DNA from: 12-FULL-44-12b sp964364225
GTDB taxonomy: Bacteria > Patescibacteriota > Minisyncoccia > Phycocordibacterales > Zambryskibacteraceae
Length of the DNA stretch: 5,864 bases
NCBI GenBank assembly: GCA_964364225.1
Contig: CAYIKP010000016.1
Coordinates: 1 to 5,864, forward strand
Reading direction: 5' to 3'
The notes below the pieces were generated by a model. The model was not told the DNA's origin. It saw nothing but the letters and a program-made list of their open reading frames with translations, and made no database searches. Of this stretch, positions 1-4,620 are shown in pieces. Both the position numbers and the translations under genes were made by a program. Positions within the stretch are counted from its first letter, which is position 1. Each line of letters opens with the position of its first letter.

Positions 1-132
1 TTCTTTCGGGGTTGCTGGCGTACTCGCCAGTGCGTGGGGCTTTCTCCGAGCGTATGATTTCGGTCAGAGCCACCACGCGCTCCGCGCGTGCCACATCATT
101 CAGGATTCTGCTGGAAGTAAGTCCGAACTTTT
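1..132. other. GC-rich, hairpin-bearing upstream segment without a convincing gene
   Basis: This stretch is 58% G+C over its first 120 bases, against roughly 20-33% in the adjoining gene. It holds two perfect short inverted repeats: CTGGCG/CGCCAG at 15-30 (4-base loop) and CACGCGC/GCGCGTG at 74-90 (3-base loop). The plus frame of the downstream gene stays open back to position 2. The minus strand is also open, giving a peptide ending ...TGEYASNPER, but no frame has a plausible start, ribosome site or recognisable domain. Open frames on both strands are expected in GC-rich repeat DNA. I infer a dispersed palindromic repeat or the edge of a structured element that ends just before the promoter at 133. 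The end of an unrecognised gene running off the left edge cannot be excluded. Confidence 0.5.
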
Positions 133-141
133 TGGTATAAT
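133..141 (+). promoter_or_regulatory. Extended -10 promoter (TGGTATAAT) for leaderless transcription
   Basis: TGGTATAAT is a perfect extended -10 element (TGn plus TATAAT at 136-141). No good -35 is visible around 113-118, as is usual for extended -10 promoters. Transcription starting about 7 bases downstream would begin at 148-149, on the ATG at 149, giving a leaderless message. The in-frame ATG at 140 is made from the last two bases of the -10 box and would lie upstream of the transcript start. Confidence 0.8.
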
Positions 142-148
142 GACCACT

Positions 149-1471
149 ATGGACAATAGTGAAAATAGTATTCCTCCATCCGAGATACTTATAAAGGAAC
201 AAAAACCTATAAAGAGAATAGTCAGTATTACCATATTAATATTATTAATTTCTATAGGCATTGGTTACAAATACTGGGATAAAAATATTGTATTAATTTC
301 TTTTGTGAGAAATGGAGATATTTGGATCTCTAACATTAAGGGCACTAATTTACATAAATTCACTTCTCACCAAGATACGACGTTTCAACATATTCCCATC
401 TCATATAAGGGATGTGGAGAGGAAGGCTGCCCTACTACCCCTGTAGAAAAGGATTTTAATGATGTTTATAATAAATTGCCAGATATTTCAAATGACGGAA
501 AATATTTAGCGTATTCTTGTTTATCGGAAGAATCATTTAAATACATTCAGGAACTCCAGAAATCGAATCCCCTTACATCAAACTTATATATTCCCGACTG
601 GAGTGATTTAAAATACAATATTTGTATTACAGAGATAGAATCTAAAAAAGTGACGATTGTTGATACTAATAGTAATCCAAGTTATTTGTCGTGGGCTAAT
701 AATTCTACGACATTAGCAGTTGCACATGTTGCAAAAGGTTTGGAAGGTACACATATTTCAATATTAAAAAATAATAACGGAAAGTGGGAAATTGAAAAAA
801 CATTTAACAATACTAGTGAGGGTTACTCTCTGTTTCCGTTAATTTGGTCCCCAAACGATACAAAAATTATGTTCCCATCTACACTGCCTAGAATTGTTGG
901 GCCTGGCGAAGGCAGTTATCAAACCGCAACAACCCTAATGATTGTTAATGTTAGCACTGGAGAATTTATTAGTATTCCAGAAAATAATTCGAGAAATAAT
1001 GTATTTTTGGGTGATTGGATTAATAATGAAACAATTATTTTTCCATACGGAGGAGAGGGAGAAAATATTAATGTATCTAAAGAAGATGTAGATAGTTTTT
1101 CATCACAACCAATTTTTACTGCAACAAATTTTAATTGGTTTGGACTAATTGATTTGTCACCTAATCAAAAATACCTTGTTTACCCATCAGGAGCAAAAAA
1201 TACTTCCAGTATTGATTATGATTTAACAATTAGAAATATGAAGGATGGCAACCTTTATACGATTTCCTCTATAGTTCCAGATATGAAAATTGGAGATAAG
1301 AAATTCATTAAAGAGCACAAGTGGCTCAAAGACGGAACATTACTTTTATCAATTTATGGAATTGATGAAACTATACAGAACAGAACATCTCCCAATATTT
1401 GGAGACTAAATCCGGAAACAAAAAATCTTGTAAAAATTATTGATAATGCTGATATTTCTCAACTATTTTAA
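149..1471 (+). CDS. Membrane-anchored TolB/WD40-like beta-propeller protein
   Basis: Predicted 440-residue protein, probably anchored in the membrane with its propeller outside the cell; the exact role is unknown. Residues 1-22 are polar and end in KPIKR. A single hydrophobic helix follows at about 23-41, and the positive charge before it suggests N-in topology. The rest is a run of beta-propeller blades of the PD40/TolB type. Recurrent strand pairs are ISNDGKYLAY (about 113-122), LSWANNSTTLAVA (180-192), LIWSPNDTKIMF (231-242), DWINNETIIF (289-298), LSPNQKYLVY (336-345) and WLKDGTLLLS (392-401), with a first blade near 49-67, so about six or seven blades. Cysteines at 89 and 94 sit in an insert (GCGEEGC) and two more are at 124 and 159, possibly disulphides. 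The start at 149 is preferred over the in-frame ATG at 140, which lies inside the -10 box. There is no Shine-Dalgarno. The gene converges on the minus-strand cluster, and the 29-base gap at 1472-1500 has no clear terminator. Such propellers usually bind proteins or glycans; no catalytic motif is seen. Confidence 0.85.
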   Translation: MDNSENSIPPSEILIKEQKPIKRIVSITILILLISIGIGYKYWDKNIVLISFVRNGDIWISNIKGTNLHKFTSHQDTTFQHIPISYKGCGEEGCPTTPVEKDFNDVYNKLPDISNDGKYLAYSCLSEESFKYIQELQKSNPLTSNLYIPDWSDLKYNICITEIESKKVTIVDTNSNPSYLSWANNSTTLAVAHVAKGLEGTHISILKNNNGKWEIEKTFNNTSEGYSLFPLIWSPNDTKIMFPSTLPRIVGPGEGSYQTATTLMIVNVSTGEFISIPENNSRNNVFLGDWINNETIIFPYGGEGENINVSKEDVDSFSSQPIFTATNFNWFGLIDLSPNQKYLVYPSGAKNTSSIDYDLTIRNMKDGNLYTISSIVPDMKIGDKKFIKEHKWLKDGTLLLSIYGIDETIQNRTSPNIWRLNPETKNLVKIIDNADISQLF

Positions 1472-1500
1472 ATAAACTCATTTTTTCAAAGAAACCAAAA

Positions 1501-1842
1501 TTATATCTTTTCAATCTTTGAGCCGACCCTAGTAATCACCACGAAACCAATTCCCCAAATTATAGGTAACCATATTGGTACACCAAAAAGAGAGGCGTTA
1601 TCCCAGTGTTGTTGACGTGCAAATAAACCCAAAACAACTTCCACAAAAAAACCAAGCAGAAGTCCAAGCATAAAAACTCGAAACTCATGCTTATACGATT
1701 TTATTGAAAATATAATTATCGTAAGCAATAAAGCTAATAATGTTAAAACAATTTCTGAGGGTTTTAAAAATACTTGAATAGCAAAGAACGAAACAAAAAG
1801 AATTAAAGGAAATAAAATCTTTTTTATAATTTTAAAACTCAT
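1501..1842 (-). CDS. Small four-helix integral membrane protein, unknown function
   Basis: Predicted 113-residue membrane protein that I do not recognise. Four hydrophobic segments are visible: about 8-26, 29-47, 56-75 and 87-106. The connection between the second and third (KSYKHEFR) is positive and so probably cytoplasmic. The loop before the last helix carries the most distinctive stretch, RQQHWDNASLFGVPIW, followed by LPIIWGIGF; this Trp/Gly/Pro-rich pattern is the best handle for a family search. The tail is basic (VGSKIEKI). Its ATG overlaps the stop of the upstream ligase-family gene in an ATGA arrangement (1839-1842), and no Shine-Dalgarno is visible, so translational coupling to that gene is likely. 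The pairing with a ligase-family enzyme suggests an envelope role, but that is inference from position only. It is the last gene of the leftward cluster. Confidence 0.75.
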   Translation of the reverse strand: MSFKIIKKILFPLILFVSFFAIQVFLKPSEIVLTLLALLLTIIIFSIKSYKHEFRVFMLGLLLGFFVEVVLGLFARQQHWDNASLFGVPIWLPIIWGIGFVVITRVGSKIEKI

Positions 1843-2786
1843 TTCAACGAAATTAAAATTATATGCTCTAAAAATTGCTCTGGGGTAACACCCGCAGCGC
1901 TTAAACCTTCATTGAAAAGAGACTTTTCATGAAAAGGTGGCAATGCATTAACTTCAAGAAACATAACCCCTCTTTTTGGATGCACCATAAAATCAGAGCG
2001 TGAATAAGGGCCGAGACTTAGTTTGTCGTGTACTTTTTTAGCCACTCCCACGATGGTCTCTTTAATTTTTTGACTAATTCTTGCTGGTGTACGAAATTGC
2101 ATCATGTCTTCTCTCAACACTTCAGTAGGCATTAGTGCATAAATTTTATCCCCACGAAAATCTCTTATAATCCCGCAAGTAACTTCAACCCCTGGAATAT
2201 GCTCTTCAACCATTACATTGGGGGAAAAATTAAAAGCCCTATGAACTGAACGCTCTAACTCAAGAGGTGTTTGTGCAATTGAAATACCAAGTGAGAGCGA
2301 AGAATCTGCTGGCTTTACAATTGCTGGCATTGGTACAGAACGAAAAGTTTCTGAAATAGTTGAGGGATTAAAATTTTCTTTTCTAATTAACTCGTGATAA
2401 GGCATTTTTATACCTTCATTTTTCAAAAAATCCTTTGTTAGGTGTTTATTTTGAGAAAGACCTCCTGCAAAAGCCGATGGGCCTGTATGAGGAACTTTAA
2501 AAGAGTCTAAAATTTTTGAAACATAACCGCCCTCGCCAAATGGCCCATGCAAAGCATTTATCACCAAATCAACATTTGTAACTATTTCTTCTGGACGCCT
2601 AGGTAGACCATTCATGTGCCAAACCCCAGCCTTGTCTATAAAAATATCTATAGGATCATATTTTTCATCTTTATCTTCACGTAAAATTTTTAAAATGGAT
2701 GCACCGGTGCGTAAAGAAATATCGTATTCATAACCCATTCCTCCACGAATAACACCCACACGAGTTCTTTGTAATCTAAAAGCCAT
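1839..2786 (-). CDS. D-alanine-D-alanine ligase family ATP-grasp protein with altered active site
   Basis: 315 residues, close to normal Ddl length (about 300-350). Ddl joins two D-alanines with ATP in the cytoplasm to supply peptidoglycan precursors. Family features in order: the N-terminal RGGMGYEYDISL with E20; ALHGPFGEGG at 79-87; GPSAFAGGLSQNKHLTK at 102-118; ATP-grasp lysine K158 in VKP; VEEHIPGVE at 193-201; RSDFMV with R263 and D265; and FLEVNALP with Mg ligands E278 and N280. Three parts depart from classical Ddl. The Ser-rich loop reads SSLSLG where E. coli DdlB has EGSSVG, placing Leu164 at the Ser150 position. The omega-loop stretch with its Tyr (the FYDYEAKY region) is essentially missing between 222 and 232. 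The NTSPGMT motif is NALPPFH, so the oxyanion-hole Gly is Pro284. ATP binding therefore looks intact, but D-Ala ligation is doubtful. The E. coli comparison is from memory. The start is 12 bases after the uvrC stop, with no Shine-Dalgarno; a TAAAAT box at 2801-2796 could be a weak internal promoter. Confidence 0.85.
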   Translation of the reverse strand: MAFRLQRTRVGVIRGGMGYEYDISLRTGASILKILREDKDEKYDPIDIFIDKAGVWHMNGLPRRPEEIVTNVDLVINALHGPFGEGGYVSKILDSFKVPHTGPSAFAGGLSQNKHLTKDFLKNEGIKMPYHELIRKENFNPSTISETFRSVPMPAIVKPADSSLSLGISIAQTPLELERSVHRAFNFSPNVMVEEHIPGVEVTCGIIRDFRGDKIYALMPTEVLREDMMQFRTPARISQKIKETIVGVAKKVHDKLSLGPYSRSDFMVHPKRGVMFLEVNALPPFHEKSLFNEGLSAAGVTPEQFLEHIILISLK

Positions 2787-2798
2787 TTGTTTACCATT

Positions 2799-4094
2799 TT
2801 ACACTAAGCGACTACGTAAATTTCTGTGGTACTTGATAGCAAACCTGTGTGCCTCAAAGTTGGCAAGTAATATTGCCCTTTCCCATTTCTTTATAATCCC
2901 CTTCTTTCCAATTAATTCTCGAGCTTTGTGCCTTTCGTCTTTTACTACTGCAACTATATCTATATTAAGTCCTCTCTCCGCTAACACCGCCTTTGTGGCA
3001 TTTATTTGTGCAGTAGAACCATCAACAACAATTAAATTTGGCAGAGACCATTCAGCGTGGCCTAAGCGCCTTCTCAAAACTTCTTTTAGATTCGCAGTAT
3101 CGTTAATTTCATTTTTATTAGCACCATGAATTTTAAATTTTCTATATTCATTTTTATCAACTTCATTATTTGAAACTACTGTCATTACGCCCACCGTGTT
3201 TGTACCAGAAATGTGTGCAATATCATAGGCCTCAATACGGAAAATCCTACTTCCTTCGCTACGCTCATGACCTTCGGCATGTTTTAAGAGAGAAACATCA
3301 CGAATATGCTCCAGTGCAAAAATTTGTTTTTTAATTTCTCCAGCTTTTTCAAAATTATGTTTTTTGGCATATGTAGTCATTTCCTTTTTTAAGGTTGAAA
3401 CCAATCTTTTTTTATTTCCAGAAAATAGTATTGAAATATGTTTTATTGTCTTTGCATAGTCTTGTTTAGAAATTTCACCTGTACAAACCCCTGGGCAGAG
3501 CCCTATCTGCCTATTGAAACACCCCTTCGGCAAGTCCTTCGATCCTGAAGTCCTCAGGACTGAAGGGCTCAGGGCAAGCGCCCTTTTTTTGACCTGCTGT
3601 TCGTATGGAATGCAAACATCGCGATAAGGAAACATTTTTCGGACAATCTTCATTGCTTCTTTTAATTGGGCCCCGTATGTAAAGGGTCCGAATGTTTCGC
3701 GAATTTTATAATCAAATTTCTTTTGTAAGAGATCTCTACCACGAACAACAAGAACTCGAGAATATTCTTCTTTTGTAATAACAACGTAATTAAAACTTTT
3801 GTCATCTTTTTCTTTTATGTTGTATATAGGCTGATGCTTCTTAATTTCGGCCACCTCTAAAATAATTGCCTCTAAAACAGAATCAGTTTTCTTAAAAGAA
3901 ATTGAATCTGCCTCAACTACCATTGAAATAATCCTTGAGCCTCTAGTTTGGAGTAAATCGTTCGCAAAATAACTCTTTACACGATCTTTTAATGATGTGG
4001 CTTTACCGATGTAAAGAATTTTTTTGCCACACTTAAAAAAATACACCCCCGAGGTATCTGGCAATTTGTATTTCTTTAACTGTTGACTCAACAT
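2799..4094 (-). CDS. uvrC: UvrABC system protein C, short form without helix-hairpin-helix domain
   Basis: UvrC makes the 3' and 5' incisions beside a DNA lesion after UvrA loads UvrB. The 431-residue product has the GIY-YIG nuclease first: GVY 16-18, Y28-I-G30, K31, R38, metal ligand E80, and N92 in QPIYN. Next come four Fe-S cysteines (C161, C192, C200, C204), the UvrB-interacting UVR segment (about 228-270) and the RNase H-like nuclease. The latter keeps D291 (YDIAH), D332 (NDTANL), D358 (VVDGS) and H423 (AIKYHR), matching the Asp-Asp-Asp-His set. The protein stops eight residues later, so the C-terminal (HhH)2 domain of the usual ~600-residue form is absent. This looks like the natural end rather than a break. 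Two in-frame repeat-like inserts lie at residues 171-190 and 272-282. The ATG at 4094 is preferred over the in-frame ATG at 4103, which overlaps the -10 box. The upstream 4104-4183 holds the promoter and nothing else I can name. Confidence 0.95.
   Translation of the reverse strand: MLSQQLKKYKLPDTSGVYFFKCGKKILYIGKATSLKDRVKSYFANDLLQTRGSRIISMVVEADSISFKKTDSVLEAIILEVAEIKKHQPIYNIKEKDDKSFNYVVITKEEYSRVLVVRGRDLLQKKFDYKIRETFGPFTYGAQLKEAMKIVRKMFPYRDVCIPYEQQVKKRALALSPSVLRTSGSKDLPKGCFNRQIGLCPGVCTGEISKQDYAKTIKHISILFSGNKKRLVSTLKKEMTTYAKKHNFEKAGEIKKQIFALEHIRDVSLLKHAEGHERSEGSRIFRIEAYDIAHISGTNTVGVMTVVSNNEVDKNEYRKFKIHGANKNEINDTANLKEVLRRRLGHAEWSLPNLIVVDGSTAQINATKAVLAERGLNIDIVAVVKDERHKARELIGKKGIIKKWERAILLANFEAHRFAIKYHRNLRSRLV
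3249..3281. repeat. Second in-frame repeat-like insertion in uvrC
   Basis: This encodes HAEGHERSEGS (residues 272-282) between the UVR segment (...HIRDVSLLK) and the start of the RNase H-like domain (RIFRIEAYDIAH). It carries two direct copies of CCTTCG (3253-3258 and 3271-3276) and shares the 9-mer CCTTCGGCA with the other uvrC insert (3271-3279 and 3524-3532). GHERSEG-like peptides are typical translations of dispersed GC-rich bacterial repeats. It falls in a linker where a short insert should be tolerated. It is shorter and less palindromic than the first, so less certain. Confidence 0.5.
3525..3584. repeat. In-frame palindromic repeat-like insertion in uvrC (Fe-S loop)
   Basis: A GC-rich patch inside AT-rich uvrC encodes residues 171-190 (RALALSPSVLRTSGSKDLPK) with no counterpart in UvrC proteins I know. 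It contains a long imperfect inverted repeat: arm AGTCCTTCGATCCTGA (3533-3548), 5-base loop, arm TCAGGACTGAAGGGCT (3554-3569), with one A/C mismatch and two G/T pairs. A second hairpin, AGGGC/GCCCT, lies at 3571-3584. GGCAAG recurs at 3529-3534 and 3573-3578. The reading frame is preserved and stop-free. The wording resembles the dispersed CCTGAG...CGAAGG type of REP element found in many genomes. That resemblance is from memory; the insertion itself is inferred from cysteine spacing. Confidence 0.7.
3571..3590 (+). terminator. Terminator-like hairpin plus T-tract on the strand opposite uvrC
   Basis: AGGGC-AAGC-GCCCT (3571-3584) is followed on the plus strand by an unbroken run of T up to 3590 (seven T). 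It has the form of an intrinsic terminator acting against antisense transcription through uvrC. It does not face uvrC transcription, where the same run reads as A upstream of the hairpin. It is created by the edge of the repeat-like insertion. The stem is short (5 bp), so activity is uncertain. Confidence 0.35.
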
Positions 4095-4101
4095 AATTTG
4101 C

Positions 4102-4107
4102 ATTGTA
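4102..4107 (-). promoter_or_regulatory. -10 box (TACAAT) for leaderless uvrC transcription
   Basis: On the minus strand TACAAT (4107 to 4102) is followed by seven bases and then the ATG at 4094. This is exactly the spacing seen at the propeller gene (TATAAT, seven bases, ATG). As there, the final AT of the hexamer plus the next G form an in-frame ATG (4103) that would not be transcribed. A -35-like TGGACT lies 16 bases upstream (4 of 6 matches to TTGACA by eye). No Shine-Dalgarno precedes either ATG. A transcript starting at 4094-4095 would be leaderless. Confidence 0.65.
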
Positions 4108-4183
4108 ATGTAAATAAAGAACTAGTCCAGACAAAGAACAGTGTCCCGTGTCAGGCGGATAGATTGTTGACTTGTAGATAATT

Positions 4184-4214
4184 AAACCGCATAAGTTGAT
4201 AACTTATGCGGTTT
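4184..4214. terminator. Perfect 14-bp inverted repeat, terminator-like, left border of the cassette
   Basis: AAACCGCATAAGTT (4184-4197) and AACTTATGCGGTTT (4201-4214) pair perfectly around the loop GAT. On the plus strand the stem runs into a five-T tract (4212-4216); on the minus strand it is followed by the weaker TTTAATTAT. It lies between the uvrC promoter and the cysteine-rich gene's promoter. No plus-strand gene ends here, so it probably insulates the two units or blocks minus-strand read-through toward uvrC. It could instead be the boundary of an inserted element. Confidence 0.7.
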
Positions 4215-4218
4215 TTCG

Positions 4219-4247
4219 TTGATTGTTTTGCAAAAAAGGTATATAAA
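4219..4247 (+). promoter_or_regulatory. Sigma-70-like promoter for the cysteine-rich gene
   Basis: TTGATT (4219-4224), a 17-base spacer and TATAAA (4242-4247) form a plausible -35/-10 pair just after the left inverted repeat. An overlapping TATATA at 4240-4245 is an alternative -10. Transcription would start near 4254, leaving a leader of about 24 bases containing the Shine-Dalgarno. This promoter has a recognisable -35 and a leader, unlike the two leaderless-looking promoters elsewhere in the window. Confidence 0.6.
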
Positions 4248-4267
4248 ATAAAAAGACCGTACAAAAC

Positions 4268-4273
4268 AGGAGA
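4268..4273 (+). promoter_or_regulatory. Strong Shine-Dalgarno (AGGAGA) fixing the start at 4278
   Basis: AGGAGA sits four bases before the ATG at 4278, a near-consensus ribosome site at workable spacing. It decides the start: the upstream in-frame ATG at 4206 lies inside the inverted repeat and upstream of the promoter. It is the only clear Shine-Dalgarno seen in this window. Confidence 0.85.
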
Positions 4274-4277
4274 AAAT

Positions 4278-4568
4278 ATGACAGCACCACAATTTGATTT
4301 GGGGATTGTTGATTCTTTCACAACCCCAATTCCCGAAAGATGTAAGTGCCATGGGCTTCGTGTGTGTTCCAACACACCGCCAACACAAACTTACATCGGC
4401 AAACGATGTGGAGAGCTTCATGCAAAATCACTTCGCCAGTCACTCTCTGGCGAAGACATCGTGGAGTGGCGGGCACTGCAGTCACACTGTGATTGCAACA
4501 GCGATCAGCTGAGTTTTGCCCACAATGGCGAAGACTGCGAACAGTGCTTTAGGAAGATTGCATGCTAA
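4278..4568 (+). CDS. Cysteine-rich 96-residue protein of unknown function
   Basis: I do not recognise this protein. It has 96 residues, nine of them cysteine (22, 24, 30, 44, 71, 73, 87, 90, 96), and no signal peptide or membrane segment. Two clusters stand out: RCKCHGLRVC (21-30) and HCDCNSDQLSFAHNGEDCEQC (70-90), the latter a CxC...CxxC arrangement that suggests zinc binding. His25, His48, His70 and His82 could also be ligands. A cytoplasmic zinc-ribbon-like nucleic-acid or protein binder is a guess. The start is set by AGGAGA four bases upstream. The gene lies alone on the plus strand between uvrC and uvrA, with its own promoter and a strong terminator 3 bases after the stop. G+C over 4351-4500 is 52% by count, well above the neighbours (about 30% in a sampled part of uvrC), suggesting separate origin. 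The coding sequence is also full of inverted repeats, so part of its constraint may act on the RNA. Confidence 0.7.
   Translation: MTAPQFDLGIVDSFTTPIPERCKCHGLRVCSNTPPTQTYIGKRCGELHAKSLRQSLSGEDIVEWRALQSHCDCNSDQLSFAHNGEDCEQCFRKIAC
4299..4547 (+). other. Run of hairpins and competing helices within the cysteine-rich gene
   Basis: Inverted repeats read directly from the sequence: TTGGGG/CCCCAA (4299-4304 with 4324-4329); GTGTGTT/AACACAC (4362-4368, 4371-4377); ACATCG/CGATGT (4393-4398, 4404-4409); CTTCGCCAG/CTGGCGAAG (4431-4439, 4447-4455, 7-base loop); TGCAGTCACA/TGTGATTGCA (4477-4486, 4488-4497, one G/T); ACTG/CAGT around CGAA (4534-4545). Two alternatives compete with these: GATGTAAGT (4339-4347) pairs perfectly with ACTTACATC (4389-4397), and GCACTGCAGTC (4473-4483) pairs with 4533-4547 in 11 bp with a 4-base bulge. 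A chance 9-bp stem within ~50 bases is expected about 0.06 times in 300 bases, and two are present. A structured or regulatory RNA role is possible but unproven. Confidence 0.45.
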
Positions 4569-4571
4569 AAC

Positions 4572-4620
4572 AAGGGTCACGCGACACAACGTCGCGTGAC
4601 CCTTTATTTTTTTATTTTCT
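4572..4620. terminator. Strong intrinsic terminator, shared by the cysteine-rich gene and uvrA
   Basis: AAGGGTCACGCGAC (4572-4585) pairs perfectly with GTCGCGTGACCCTT (4591-4604) around ACAAC, a 14-bp stem. On the plus strand it begins 3 bases after the cysteine-rich gene's stop and is followed by a T-rich tract (4603-4618, broken by A). On the minus strand it starts 7 bases past the uvrA stop and is followed by TTGTTTTAG, a usable but weaker U-tract. It therefore probably ends both convergent transcripts and stops uvrA read-through toward uvrC. Confidence 0.9.

Noticed and set aside
3..140. Gene tail in the third plus frame, ending TAA at 138-140, or a minus-strand gene with peptide ...GEYASNPER
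   Set aside because: There is no start, domain or ribosome site, composition is repeat-like, and both strands are open, which argues for non-coding repeat DNA.
1472..1500. Terminator between the convergent propeller gene and the membrane protein gene
   Set aside because: Only a 4-bp TTTC/GAAA pairing is visible, too weak to call.
2796..2801. TAAAAT as an internal promoter for the ligase-family gene
   Set aside because: The spacing to the ATG is nine bases rather than seven and the box overlaps the uvrC stop. It is possible but too weak to list as a feature.
2833..3129. Plus-strand open frame of 98 codons
   Set aside because: It lies wholly antisense to the well-supported uvrC C-terminal domain and is a reading-frame shadow.
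2799..4094. uvrC as a pseudogene because of its short length and odd inserts
   Set aside because: The frame is intact and every catalytic and Fe-S residue is present; the end lies cleanly after the nuclease domain.
4206..4277. Extending the cysteine-rich gene upstream to the in-frame ATG at 4206
   Set aside because: That ATG lies inside the 14-bp inverted repeat and upstream of the -35/-10, and the ATG at 4278 has a strong Shine-Dalgarno.
4151..4421. Minus-strand open frames across the cassette
   Set aside because: They run antisense to the cysteine-rich gene and through both the promoter and the inverted repeat, with no ribosome site or recognisable sequence.
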